From positions 2,728,501 through 2,792,500 of the forward strand of contig CP046177.1 of assembly GCA_014075215.1 (NCBI GenBank): a stretch of DNA of 64,000 nucleotides, in the 5' to 3' direction. Made by a program: the position numbers and the translations under genes. Positions 38,483-47,075 of this stretch are shown piece by piece. This DNA is from Flavobacteriaceae bacterium (lineage in GTDB: Bacteria; Bacteroidota; Bacteroidia; Flavobacteriales; Flavobacteriaceae). The notes under the pieces are model-generated. The model made no database searches and was not told the DNA's origin. It saw only the letters and a list, made by a program, of their open reading frames with translations. Positions within the stretch are counted from its first letter, which is position 1. Every line of letters begins with the position of its first letter.

Positions 38483-39826
38483 ATGAAATCTAATTATTTT
38501 TTAATACTATTTCTATTCGCATTATGTAACAGCAGTTATAGCCAAAATAGAACAATGGCAGAAGAATTAAGTTTTATTACTTCAAAAGCTAACTCTCTAA
38601 CTCAAAATTCTCTTGGTTATTGGGAAGCGGATTTTGGTAATGGTATTGTACTGATATATATTCCGCAAGGCTCTTTTACTATGGGGAATAATATGCTTTC
38701 ATCCATTGTAGTAACAAGCGGATATGCTTCGGCACCGGAACATACTGTAAATTTAAGTCATTACTGGATTTCAAAAAATCCAATAACCATAGGGCAATTT
38801 CGAACATTCGTACAGGCAACCAATTATGTAACTGATGTTGAAAGAGCCGGGAGTCAGGGATGCTATGTATACGATACCACACAAGAAGCTTTTGTGCCAA
38901 AAACAGGACGTAAATGGGACAATGCTTATCAGGATATCCTAGCTGCTTTTCCGGCAATTACGATAAACGATAATCATCCTGTAGCCTGTGTAAGCTGGAA
39001 TGATGCCATTGCTTATACTAATTGGCTACGTCAACAAAAACAAGTGCAATTCACCATACCTACCGAAGCTGAATATGAATATGCATGTAGAGGTACAGAT
39101 GGTAGAATCTACCCGTGGGGTAATAATGTGTCAGATGGAACAAGAGCAAATTATGCTGATGAAACTATGAATACTTATTTTCCAAATCTGAATCAAGCTC
39201 TGGTACATACGGGAGTAACTGATGGTTTTGCAATTACTTCTCCTGTGGGAAGTTTCCCTAATGGAGCTTCACCTATAGGAGCATTAGATATGGTAGGTAA
39301 TGTAAATCAATGGGTTTATGATGCCGAGTATGATTATACTTCTGCTTCACAAACGAATCCGATTCATTTGACTGATAATGGCGTTCGAATGCAAAAGGCA
39401 GGAGATTGGTCCAGTTCAGCCGGCCGCACGGGTCAAACTCCAGATGAATTAGCTGAAGGCCATAATATTAGAGCTGAAGGTCGTTCAGGAGATGTGCCAA
39501 ATAGTGCCGATGACCATTTAGGGTTCAGAATAGCCATCTCCTATGTTCAAAGGTTAGAGTCTTTATTATCTTTACATGATACAGCATTACATGCATCCAA
39601 AATTACATTACACCAAAACCCTGTTAAAAACGACAAATTAATTCTTAACAATGCTATATTTGACAGCTCATATGAGATTTATAATCTAAACGGTCAATTA
39701 TTAAAAGCTGGCGATATTGGTACCGGAAATATTTTACTTAGCCATATTGGAAGTGGATTATATTTTATTAAAATTACCTCTAAAAGCGGAAAGTCAAATA
39801 CTCATCTTAAGTTCATTATTGAATAA
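38483..39826 (+). CDS. secreted SUMF1/FGE-fold protein with T9SS type A sorting tail
   Basis: 447 residues with a signal peptide (ending SSYSQ). Residues ~55-355 are a formylglycine-generating-enzyme-like fold: IPQGSFTMGN, HTVNLSHYWISKNPITIGQFRTF, HPVACVSWNDAIAYTNWL, FTIPTEAEYEYACRG, YPWGNN, MVGNVNQWVYDAEY, HLGFRIAI. The two catalytic Cys of true FGE are not evident, so it may be a binding or non-sulfatase member. The end (KITLHQNPVKNDKLILN...GLYFIKITSKSGKS..KFIIE) is the type A T9SS sorting domain. Confidence 0.9.
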   Translation: MKSNYFLILFLFALCNSSYSQNRTMAEELSFITSKANSLTQNSLGYWEADFGNGIVLIYIPQGSFTMGNNMLSSIVVTSGYASAPEHTVNLSHYWISKNPITIGQFRTFVQATNYVTDVERAGSQGCYVYDTTQEAFVPKTGRKWDNAYQDILAAFPAITINDNHPVACVSWNDAIAYTNWLRQQKQVQFTIPTEAEYEYACRGTDGRIYPWGNNVSDGTRANYADETMNTYFPNLNQALVHTGVTDGFAITSPVGSFPNGASPIGALDMVGNVNQWVYDAEYDYTSASQTNPIHLTDNGVRMQKAGDWSSSAGRTGQTPDELAEGHNIRAEGRSGDVPNSADDHLGFRIAISYVQRLESLLSLHDTALHASKITLHQNPVKNDKLILNNAIFDSSYEIYNLNGQLLKAGDIGTGNILLSHIGSGLYFIKITSKSGKSNTHLKFIIE

Positions 39827-39982
39827 CATCATAATTAAATCAAAATAACTTGACATAAAATAAGATCGCTTCGCTACTAGAATTAAGAATCAAGATGGTT
39901 ATAGTTCTTGGCTCCAGGGTCAATAAATCTTTAAATGATGGCATTTTATATTGGTTCAGCTATATTTACAGAACTTATACCA
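39827..39982. other. intergenic, nothing recognised
   Basis: No ORF or RNA motif is supported between the SUMF1-like gene and the repeat ends at 39983. Short frames in this stretch and across 40000-40285 are products of repeat sequence. Confidence 0.4.
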
Positions 39983-40006
39983 GTAATTTCAAGTGATAAA
40001 TGGTAT
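39983..40006. repeat. solo end of element C
   Basis: 24 bases that are the exact reverse complement of the left terminal repeat of the 158-bp element at 62364-62521 (ATACCATTTATCACTTGAAA...). No partner end is found nearby. Confidence 0.8.
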
Positions 40007-40036
40007 TACTATTGACAATCTTTGTAAGCATTTTAT

Positions 40037-40196
40037 GAACTCGTTTAAACTTTTTGAATTTGCTAAAAAATTGCTGTTTTTAGCTCTGTTTTTATCTTTT
40101 TTTCTTTCCGTAGTGCTGCTATGCAACTCAAAAAAGCTTTCAACATATCTAAAAACTTCTAATGTTCGCTTAAATTCAAAAAGTTTAAACGAGTTC
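40037..40196. repeat. 160-bp palindromic element A, copy 2 (inverted relative to copy 1)
   Basis: Ends GAACTCGTTTAAACTTTTTG and its inverse; core CGTAGTGCTGCTATG at 40109-40123. Same length as copy 1 and about 90% identical when reversed. The terminal repeats are perfect over at least 25 bp, so this is the younger-looking copy. Confidence 0.88.
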
Positions 40197-40356
40197 ATTA
40201 AATTGAGCCACAAAAATAAAATATTTAAACAATTTTCATAGTAATAATGAGCTCCAATTTTTAAAGTGTAGAATTGTAAATACATTCAATTTAAGGTTGT
40301 TCATAGGTTAGTAAAAATCTCTAAAATTAACACTATTTTTATTTATATTTACTTTT

Positions 40357-40953
40357 ATGAATTTCCTCGCCCATCTATATCTCTCGGAAGATAATACCCA
40401 TATGATTATCGGAAACTTTATAGCCGATAGTATTCACGGCAACCGATTTACCCATTTTGATAAAGAGATTCAACAAGGAATAAGACTACATCGGGAAATC
40501 GATACATTTACAGACGCGCATCCGATTACTAAAAAAAGTAAACGCAGGCTCAATAAACGTTACGGACTATATGCAGGAGTTATCATTGATATTTTTTACG
40601 ACCATTATCTGGCTAAAAACTGGAAAAATTATTCTGCTATCCCCTTACACCTGTACGTAGATTCAATTTATCAGTTACTCCAAAAAAACTACGGTATATT
40701 ACCAGAGAAAACACAGCATATGTTACCAATTATGATAGCATACAACTGGTTGTATAACTATCAATACAAGGAAGGTATCGAAAGTGTTCTGAAAGGAATG
40801 AATCGCCGTACTAAAAACAGGTCTCAAATGCATTTGGCAATTGAAGAGCTATATCGGTTAGATGATGCGTTTCAAAAAGATTTTACGGATTTCTTTAAAG
40901 AATTGTGTATCTTTTCGCATCGGAAATTGAACTCGTTTAAAGGAGTTCATTAA
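40357..40953 (+). CDS. acyl-carrier-protein phosphodiesterase (AcpH/DUF479 family)
   Basis: 198 residues. MNFLAHLYLSEDNTHMIIGNFIADSIHG, GIRLHREIDTFTDAHP and YAGVIIDIFYDHYLAKNW carry the HD-like His/Asp residues of the ACP phosphodiesterase family, which removes 4'-phosphopantetheine from holo-ACP; the in-vivo role is unsure. The last nine residues (LNSFKGVH) are encoded by a scar of element A ends (GAACTCGTTTAAA...GGAGTTCAT), so the original C-terminus has been replaced. Confidence 0.9.
   Translation: MNFLAHLYLSEDNTHMIIGNFIADSIHGNRFTHFDKEIQQGIRLHREIDTFTDAHPITKKSKRRLNKRYGLYAGVIIDIFYDHYLAKNWKNYSAIPLHLYVDSIYQLLQKNYGILPEKTQHMLPIMIAYNWLYNYQYKEGIESVLKGMNRRTKNRSQMHLAIEELYRLDDAFQKDFTDFFKELCIFSHRKLNSFKGVH
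40929..40950. repeat. element A end-to-end scar in the 3' end of the ACP phosphodiesterase gene
   Basis: GAACTCGTTTAAA joined to GGAGTTCAT: the left end of element A directly followed by an inverted end, as after excision or internal deletion. Confidence 0.5.
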
Positions 40954-40980
40954 TAAAGAAATAACATCCTTATAACTATC

Positions 40981-42669
40981 ATGAAAATAATAATACTACT
41001 TTTTTCAGTCTCTTTTATACTATTCGATTGTACTCCGAAATCACCTCAAAAAATCACAGGTACAACTGCCGAAAAAGCCATGGTGGTTTCTGCTCGTAAA
41101 GAAGCTTCCGAAATAGGAGTCCAAATATTGCAAAAAGGAGGTAATGCCTTTGATGCTATGATGGCTACGGGATTTGCTTTAGCGGTAGCTTACCCGGTAG
41201 CAGGCAATATTGGTGGTGGTGGTTTTATGGTATACAGAATGGCCGATGGAAGTACAGGAGCCCTTGATTATAGAGAAAAAGCTCCTTTAGCTGCTATGAG
41301 AGATATGTATTTGGATTCCGAAGGCAATGTGATAAAAGGAAAAAGTACCGTTGGGTCAACGGCCGTAGGAGTACCCGGTGCTGTTGCAGGCCTGTTTGAA
41401 GCGCAGCGAAAGTATGGAAAATTATCCGTGGAAGAAATTTTAACACCCGTAATTGCCCTAGCCAAAAACGGAGTAATTGTTACCAAAAAGCAAGAAAAAA
41501 GAATCGGAAAATACCAGTCTGTTTTTCGTGAGGTAAATCCGGATTTTAACGTGTTTAAAGAAGGTATCTCAGAAAATGATACCATAAAATATCCCGCTCT
41601 GGCCACTACCTTAGAGCGTATCGCTAAAAATGGGAGAGATGAGTTTTACAAAGGTGAAACGGCACAAAAATTTATACAATTTATGCAGAAAAGCGGCGGT
41701 ATTATTACGCTGGAAGACTTAGAGAGGTACCGTGCAAAATGGAGAACTCCTGTGAATTTCACCTATGATGACTTAAATATCATTTCCATGTCGCCCCCTT
41801 CGAGCGGCGGAGTTTGTCTGGCGCAAATTATGAATGGAATTGAACCTTATGATTTGCATTCATATGGGCATAACACCACCAAAGCAATTCAACTCATTGT
41901 AGAAGCAGAAAGAAGAGCCTATGCAGACAGAAGTTTTTATTTGGGAGATCCTGATTTTGTTACGATTCCTTTGGACATTCTGCTGAGTAAGGATTACACT
42001 AAAAACAGAATGACCGATTTTTCTTTTGATAAAGCCACGTTATCTCATGAGGTGTCTCACGGAACTATAGAAATAGTAGAGAGTAGTGAAACTACGCATT
42101 ATTCTATCGTAGACCCGTATGGGAATGCAGTTTCGGTAACTACTACACTAAACGGTGCTTTTGGTTCTAAACTCTATTGTACGGAATTAGGTTTTTTCTT
42201 AAATAATGAAATGGATGATTTTAGCAGCAAGCCGGGAGTTCCGAATATGTTTGGCTTGATCGGTGCCAAAGCAAATGAAATAGTACCTGAGAAGAGAATG
42301 TTAAGCTCTATGACTCCTACTATTGTAGAAAAAAACGGAAAACTATTTATGGTGCTAGGTACTCCGGGAGGTTCTACCATTATCACTTCGGTACTGCAGA
42401 CCATTTTAAATGTTCATGAATATGGTATGGGTATGCAGGAAGCTGTAAATCAGCCCAGGTTTCACCATCAATGGCTACCGGATGTCGTAGTTATTGAACC
42501 TAATAAATTTGACACTATTGTAAAACAAAATCTGAAAAAATTAGGATATGCAATAGATGAGCGCAATTCCAGAATTATAGGAAAAGTAGATGCCATTTTG
42601 GTATTAAAAAACGGGAAACTGGAAGGTGGGGCAGACCCTAGAGGAGATGATACGGCTGTTGGTTTTTAA
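40981..42669 (+). CDS. ggt: gamma-glutamyltransferase
   Basis: 562 residues, an Ntn-hydrolase cleaving gamma-glutamyl bonds (glutathione) in the periplasm. Autoproteolysis would occur before the Thr of ETTHYSIVDPYGNAV, the catalytic nucleophile; GGGGFMVYR..LDYREKAP in the large subunit and TPGGSTIITSVLQ in the small subunit are signature regions. The signal sequence (MKIIILLFSVSFILFDC) ends with a Cys, but Asp at -1 is a poor lipobox. It follows the ACP phosphodiesterase gene by 27 bases. Confidence 0.95.
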   Translation: MKIIILLFSVSFILFDCTPKSPQKITGTTAEKAMVVSARKEASEIGVQILQKGGNAFDAMMATGFALAVAYPVAGNIGGGGFMVYRMADGSTGALDYREKAPLAAMRDMYLDSEGNVIKGKSTVGSTAVGVPGAVAGLFEAQRKYGKLSVEEILTPVIALAKNGVIVTKKQEKRIGKYQSVFREVNPDFNVFKEGISENDTIKYPALATTLERIAKNGRDEFYKGETAQKFIQFMQKSGGIITLEDLERYRAKWRTPVNFTYDDLNIISMSPPSSGGVCLAQIMNGIEPYDLHSYGHNTTKAIQLIVEAERRAYADRSFYLGDPDFVTIPLDILLSKDYTKNRMTDFSFDKATLSHEVSHGTIEIVESSETTHYSIVDPYGNAVSVTTTLNGAFGSKLYCTELGFFLNNEMDDFSSKPGVPNMFGLIGAKANEIVPEKRMLSSMTPTIVEKNGKLFMVLGTPGGSTIITSVLQTILNVHEYGMGMQEAVNQPRFHHQWLPDVVVIEPNKFDTIVKQNLKKLGYAIDERNSRIIGKVDAILVLKNGKLEGGADPRGDDTAVGF

Positions 42670-42749
42670 ATTGAAATAGTGAAATTAACGAGCTGTAAAC
42701 ATCCGGGTAATTGCCTTTATTTCTTGAATAAACAATAAAATAATAAACA

Positions 42750-43268
42750 ATTATTACATCAGAACTCACACCTGAAGAATTTGATACGTATTATTCGAAA
42801 TATATCGATAAACTTGGAAAAAATATTCGTCTTCGAGATAGATTTGACAGTGGTAAACAAAAAGTAATTGATTTTTTTAAATCGATACCGGAAGAAAAAT
42901 TAACATACCGCTATCAGTCGGAAAAATGGAGTATAAAAGAAATACTACAACACCTTATAGATACCGAAAGGATATTTATGTATCGATGTTTTAGGATTGC
43001 CAGAAAAGATATGACCTCACTGGCGGGATTCGATCAAAATTCATACATAGAACCTTCCGGAGCAGATGATAAAACCATCGATGAATTGCTAAACGAGTTT
43101 ATTGCCAATAGGAATAACTCCATTGCCCTGTTACAAGAGTTGTCTGATGAAAATTTAGCTTTTATTGGAAATGCTAACGGAGCAAAAATATCTGCCAGAG
43201 CAGCTGCATTTACTATTATTGGTCATGATATATGGCATATGGAAATTATAAAAGAACGTTATTTATAA
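42750..43268 (+). CDS. DinB-family protein with an apparent ATT start
   Basis: The frame is open from 42747. It reads (I)ITSELTPEEFDTYYSKYIDKLG..RDRFDSGKQKVIDFFKSIPEEKLTYRYQSEKWSIKEILQHLIDTERIFMYR..., the full DinB/YfiT-like four-helix start, long before the first ATG at 42978. No ATG, GTG or TTG occurs between the preceding in-frame stop (42744) and the conserved sequence; the likely start is ATT at 42750 or 42753, perhaps a mutated ATG. His residues of the metal site are visible (LQHLIDTE, IIGHDIWHMEII). About 172 residues. It is followed after 1 base by the DUF1272 gene. Confidence 0.82.
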   Translation: MITSELTPEEFDTYYSKYIDKLGKNIRLRDRFDSGKQKVIDFFKSIPEEKLTYRYQSEKWSIKEILQHLIDTERIFMYRCFRIARKDMTSLAGFDQNSYIEPSGADDKTIDELLNEFIANRNNSIALLQELSDENLAFIGNANGAKISARAAAFTIIGHDIWHMEIIKERYL

Positions 43269-43269
43269 A

Positions 43270-43560
43270 ATGTTAGAAATTAGGCCCAACTGCGAACATT
43301 GTGGCAAAGGTTTACCCAATACTTCTACAGAAGCTATGATTTGCAGTTTCGAATGTACTTATTGTAAAGATTGTGCGATTGGTATTTTTGAAAATGTATG
43401 TCCAAGTTGTACGGGTAATTTTGTAGAGAGACCCATTCGACCGGGTAAAATGCTCGAAAAATATCCGGCATCAAAAAAGAGGATTTTAAATCGTAAAAAT
43501 GTAGAAAAAGTGAAACTAATTACCGAACAATTTAAGCGCATTCTGCCTGAAAAAAGATGA
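43270..43560 (+). CDS. DUF1272 small zinc-ribbon-like protein
   Basis: 96 residues. NCEHCGKGLPN..AMICSFECTYCKDCAIGIFENVCPSCTGNFVERPIRP has cysteine pairs C-x2-C, C-x3-C-x2-C-x2-C and C-x2-C, a zinc-binding DUF1272 domain of unknown function. A basic tail follows. It lies one base after the DinB-type gene and 36 bases before the flavin-type oxidase gene, so the three are probably co-transcribed. Confidence 0.93.
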   Translation: MLEIRPNCEHCGKGLPNTSTEAMICSFECTYCKDCAIGIFENVCPSCTGNFVERPIRPGKMLEKYPASKKRILNRKNVEKVKLITEQFKRILPEKR

Positions 43561-43596
43561 ATAGAAGAAATAATTGAATACTTCAAAGATAAAAAT

Positions 43597-44256
43597 ATGA
43601 AAGAATATCAAAAATCATCGTTAAACAGAATCAAAAGAGGGCAAAACAGGGCTACATATGATATAGAGAAAATCTACGCTATTTTAGATGCCGGCTTCAT
43701 CGGTTTTGTAAACTATATTTATGAAAGAAAGCCCATTTCAATCCCTATGGGATACGGAAGAAAAGATGATAAGATATACCTGCATGGCTCACAGGCGAAC
43801 AGGATGTTAACTTTCCTGTTAAAGACAAAAGAAATCAGCATGACCGTTATGCATCTGGACGGGTTGGTGTTGGCAAGATCCGGATTGCATCATTCTGTTA
43901 ATTACCGTTCGGCAACACTCTTTGGTACTGTAAGAAATATAGAAAATGATGCAGAAAAAGAAACTGGTTTAAAATGTTTTATGGATCACATGATGAAAGG
44001 GCGTTGGGATGAAATTCGCCCGATGCATCAAAAGGAATTAGACAGAACCTTAGTTGTGGAAATGACTATAAAAACGGCATCTGCAAAAATCAGAGATGTA
44101 GGCGTAAATGATGAACCCGAAGATTATGATTTGGATGTTTGGGCAGGAGTTGTTCCTTTAAAGCAAGTTGCCGAATACCCAATTACAGATAAGTGTTTGA
44201 AAAAAGAAATAGAAACCCCAAAACATGTGTTAGACTATTACAATACATACAAATAA
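43597..44256 (+). CDS. pyridoxamine 5'-phosphate oxidase-like (NimA-type split-barrel) flavoprotein
   Basis: 219 residues. Landmarks of the FMN-binding split barrel: RATYDIEKIYAILDAGFIGFVNY, PISIPMGYGRKDDKIYLHG, ISMTVMHLDGLVLARSGLHHSVNYRSATLFGTVRNI, and a C-terminal AKIRDVGVNDEPEDY..VWAGVVPL. The family includes nitroimidazole reductase-like proteins; the substrate is unknown. It is the last gene of the DinB-DUF1272 group. Confidence 0.9.
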   Translation: MKEYQKSSLNRIKRGQNRATYDIEKIYAILDAGFIGFVNYIYERKPISIPMGYGRKDDKIYLHGSQANRMLTFLLKTKEISMTVMHLDGLVLARSGLHHSVNYRSATLFGTVRNIENDAEKETGLKCFMDHMMKGRWDEIRPMHQKELDRTLVVEMTIKTASAKIRDVGVNDEPEDYDLDVWAGVVPLKQVAEYPITDKCLKKEIETPKHVLDYYNTYK

Positions 44257-44564
44257 TGGATGTTTTTTTTAGGAAAAAAATAAATTTTTTTGCGAACCGA
44301 AAAGCAATTAAAAACCCGTGTCTCCCTATAATTCATATTTAAGATTATTGCATAATTCAAAAATAAGGATCACTTTTATAAACGATTATAATTAGCGCCT
44401 GCAAGAAAACTTTTAACATATTGTTTTTCAATAAATTATATTTAAGAGCTTTCATGAATCTCTAAGAATAATTGAGTGTCATTTTCTCTAAAATGCTTAT
44501 ATTTAATCAATTAATCTATTTAGATTCGCCTTGATTATCAATGAGGTTTTAAAGATTCAGAACT
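44257..44564. other. intergenic region before IS graveyard, nothing recognised
   Basis: AT-rich, no ORF or hairpin that I can support. The left end of the ISNCY-type remnant probably lies here, but no inverted repeat was recognised. Confidence 0.4.
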
Positions 44565-45020
44565 ATGCGCAATCGATTCGATCAACAAATTGTATTAGGA
44601 GTAAAACTTATTGAAGATACCCCTGTTTTGCAAAAAAGCAGAGATGATGTTCCTGCTTTGTTACAAGCATTATTAGAAATTTACAAAACACCAGAGTACA
44701 ACGAACAGATTTTTGCGATTCTAGAAGATTCGATTGTCAAGGGTAAAAAGAGAACGGGTCGTAAAGGACTCACACTATGGCAAATTTTTGTATTGGTTCA
44801 GTTTCGTTTGGCTTTGAATTTAGATTATGATCGCCTTCACTACATGGTATATTCAGATTCGGTCTTACGTCAGCTATTGCAACCGAGATAGGTTTTGACA
44901 GGATAGAGATCGGTTATCAACGCATTATTGATAATCTACATTTACCGGATAATACTACTTTACTAAAGATCAATGATGTGGCGGTGAGTTTTGGGATCAG
45001 TCACAAAAGTTGTGTGTGAG
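44565..45020 (+). pseudogene. ISNCY-type transposase, N-terminal fragment
   Basis: MRNRFDQQIVLGVKLIEDTPVLQKSRDDVPALLQALLEIYK..RTGRKGLTLWQIFVLVQFRLALNLDYDRLHYMV is the N-terminal part of an ISNCY/IS1202-like transposase. The frame breaks at 44891, continues in another frame as ATEIGFDRIEIGYQRIIDN..INDVAVSFG, and ends in unrelated repeat sequence at ~45020. The catalytic part is missing. Confidence 0.75.
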
Positions 45021-45022
45021 TT
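44993..45022. repeat. solo ISAon1-type end and nearby dispersed repeat
   Basis: GGGATCAGTCACAAAAGTTG resembles the left end of the ISL3 element at 45091 (GGGATCAGGGTCAAAAGTTT), so an earlier copy may have left this end. Between them (45063-45088) is a TTTGCGAGTGAAACGAAGCA stretch, a repeat type I have seen dispersed in related genomes. Confidence 0.45.
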
Positions 45023-45157
45023 CAGATGAAGATTAATTGTTAATTGAAGATTGAATGAAGTGTGTCTTTGCGAGTGAAACGAAGCAATTAGGGATCAGGG
45101 TCAAAAGTTTTGTGTGGATTGAATTAAAGTTTTGATCTTTGTAAAAAAAAACAGAGA

Positions 45158-45511
45158 TTGGAATTATCCTTAGACCTTTTAAAATTCATCTTACCTGAGA
45201 TGCTCGTAGAACATTTTGATTTGGTAAGACACACTCATCGAAATGAGGAACTTCATTTGTATTTTGAAGAGCGTAATGTTGTTCCTAAAGAAGTCATAAA
45301 TCCTAATGTAATTGCTCATGGTTTCCACAAAGAGATTACTATTGAAGACTTTCCTTTGCGTGGAAACACTGTGTATCTTCACGTAAGGCGACGTAGATGG
45401 TTAGATAAAGAGACTAGGCAAATCATTCAAAGAGATTGGAATCTAGTAGCTCAGGGAACTCGCATGACAGGTGAGTTTGCTGCTTTTTTAAAAGAGATTA
45501 GTCGATACTGA
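45158..45511 (+). CDS. ISAon1-family transposase N-terminal-region protein
   Basis: 117 residues (start taken at 45158). LSLDLLKFILPEMLVEHFDL..EELHLYFEERNVVP..HGFHKEITIEDFPLRGNTVYLHVRRRRWLDKETRQIIQRDW is the separate N-terminal ORF of ISAon1-like ISL3 elements, carrying the zinc-ribbon-like or DNA-binding part. The transposase follows at 45549 in another frame. Confidence 0.85.
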   Translation: MELSLDLLKFILPEMLVEHFDLVRHTHRNEELHLYFEERNVVPKEVINPNVIAHGFHKEITIEDFPLRGNTVYLHVRRRRWLDKETRQIIQRDWNLVAQGTRMTGEFAAFLKEISRY

Positions 45512-45548
45512 GAAGAGTGATTGCAAAACCATTGCAAGAATCTATGGC

Positions 45549-46484
45549 GTGAATGGGAAGAAGTTCCAAAGGCAGTATCGAGATTATTTGAGTGAGTTTA
45601 AACAGTGGAAGGAAAAGTCTCATGCCAAAGAGTGGTTGATCTTCCCTGAGAATATAGGAACTCGATTATCTATCGACGAAGTAGCCTTATCAAAAGGAGA
45701 ACTCTACACCATCGTTACCAATAAAAAAGCTAAAGGAAAGAAAGGAAGTATTGTGGCGATCATAGCTACTACCAAAGCAGAACCTATTATCAAACACCTA
45801 TTTAAAATCTCATCTGCGAAAAGAAACAAGGTCAGAGAAATTACCCTAGATATGGCGAACTCCATGAAGCTGATTGCCAAACGGTGTTTCCCCAAAGCCA
45901 TACAAGTAACCGATAGATTCCATGTACAGAAACTAGCTCTAGAAGCACTTCAAGAAATTAGGATCAAACATCGATGGGAAGCCATAGATACAGAAAATGA
46001 ACGGATCAAACTTGCCAAAACCAATAACAAAGAATATTACCCTGAAATATTAGAAAATGGAGATACCATAAAGCAACTCTTGGCTAGAAGCAGATACTTA
46101 CTCTACAAAGCACCAAGTAATTGGACAGAAGATCAAAGAGTAAGAGCTAACATCCTCTTTAAAAGATATCCTGATATCAAAACAGCTTTTAAGCTCGTAC
46201 AAGGACTTAGAAATATCTTCAACACAGCAAACTCAATACAAGTCGCTTATACAAAACTAGCGCATTGGTATAAAGATGTAGAACAAACAGCATACAAGGC
46301 TTTTAATACCATAGCAAACTCTATCAGGCTTAACTATAGATCAATATTGAATTACTTCATTAATAGAAGTACTAATGCAGCGGCAGAATCTTTCAATGCC
46401 AAAATCAAAGCCTTTAGATTACAATTTAGAGGGGTCAAAAACACAGAATTCTTCCTCTATAGATTAACTACAATTTTTGCATAA
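45549..46484 (+). CDS. ISAon1-family ISL3 transposase
   Basis: 311 residues, apparently intact. DDE-type residues: LSIDEVALSKGELYTIV, QVTDRFHVQKLALE and NAAAESFNAKIKAFRLQFRGVKN with the final NTEFFLYRL typical of ISL3. It starts 37 bases after the N-terminal-region ORF. Confidence 0.92.
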   Translation: MNGKKFQRQYRDYLSEFKQWKEKSHAKEWLIFPENIGTRLSIDEVALSKGELYTIVTNKKAKGKKGSIVAIIATTKAEPIIKHLFKISSAKRNKVREITLDMANSMKLIAKRCFPKAIQVTDRFHVQKLALEALQEIRIKHRWEAIDTENERIKLAKTNNKEYYPEILENGDTIKQLLARSRYLLYKAPSNWTEDQRVRANILFKRYPDIKTAFKLVQGLRNIFNTANSIQVAYTKLAHWYKDVEQTAYKAFNTIANSIRLNYRSILNYFINRSTNAAAESFNAKIKAFRLQFRGVKNTEFFLYRLTTIFA

Positions 46485-46499
46485 ACACAACAATTAGTC

Positions 46500-46760
46500 T
46501 TGATCCGTGATTATGTGGAAGTACACATTACTGAAAAATCAAATAAAGAAACCACTATTACCACACTAAAATCGGTGCATATAGCCATAAGTAATGCAAA
46601 ACGCACTCTGTTAGGTATTTACCATAAAATTAAAGGAAAATATTTGCAGAATTATCTTGACGAGTTCTGCTATAAACTCAACAGACACTATTTCGCTGAA
46701 AGACTATTTGATAGACTGGTAGTAGCTGTCACTCATCAATACTGGTATAAAAGTGGGTAA
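46500..46760 (+). pseudogene. IS1595 (ISXO2-like) transposase, C-terminal fragment
   Basis: YVEVHITEKSNKETTITTLKSVHIAISNAKRTLLGIYHKIKGKYLQNYLDEFCYKLNRHYFAERLFDRL is the end of an ISXO2-type DDE domain. Everything upstream is missing, replaced by the ISL3 element. Confidence 0.8.
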
Positions 46761-46823
46761 TCAATAAAATTTTCTACTATTTCCTATTTCAAAAATAGCT
46801 ACTATATTTGGAGCCTCAAAAAA

Positions 46824-46900
46824 GGCCTCGTAGCATAACTGAATAGTGCACTTGATTACGGCTCAAGAGGTTGCAGGTTTGAATCCTGCCGAGGTCACCA
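46824..46900 (+). tRNA. tRNA-Arg(ACG)
   Basis: Acceptor GGCCTCG pairs with CGAGGTC; anticodon stem CTTGA/TCAAG encloses loop TTACGGC with anticodon ACG; T arm GCAGG TTTGAAT CCTGC; discriminator A and encoded CCA at 46898-46900. The D-arm is TAGCATAACTGAATAGTGCA. A strong hairpin follows. It decodes CGT and, with inosine, CGC and CGA. Confidence 0.95.
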
Positions 46901-46905
46901 AGAAT

Positions 46906-46943
46906 AAATGCAACTGATTAAATAATAGTTAGTTGCATTTTAT
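46906..46943 (+). terminator. terminator hairpin after tRNA-Arg
   Basis: Perfect 10-bp stem AAATGCAACT (46906-46915) and AGTTGCATTT (46931-46940), ending in T-rich sequence, 6 bases after the tRNA. Confidence 0.75.
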
Positions 46944-47075
46944 TATGCTACTTTAAGAAACATATCTGCTGCCATTTTGACAATCATTTACCATAATATC
47001 TGTCAAAAATTCATTAACTCATAGAGAATTATATCAATTATGCCATATAAATGTCTAATTTTAAATTTTTTAATT

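Larger units (their letters stand above)
45092..46506 (+). mobile_element. ISL3-family insertion sequence (ISAon1 type)
   Basis: Holds the ISAon1-type pair: N-terminal-region protein and DDE transposase. Left end GGATCAGGGTCAAAAGTTTT, right end inverted GGATCAAGACTAATTGTTG; only the outer bases match well, so the limits are approximate and no target duplication was found. It separates an ISNCY fragment from an IS1595 fragment. Confidence 0.7.

Noticed and set aside
39989..40285. Open frames on both strands (98 and 82 codons) across element A copy 2
   Set aside because: They follow the palindromic repeat, have no domain or start context, and mirror each other because the element is an inverted repeat.
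40981..41040. Lipoprotein signal in gamma-glutamyltransferase
   Set aside because: A Cys follows the hydrophobic stretch, but Asp at the -1 position does not fit the lipobox.
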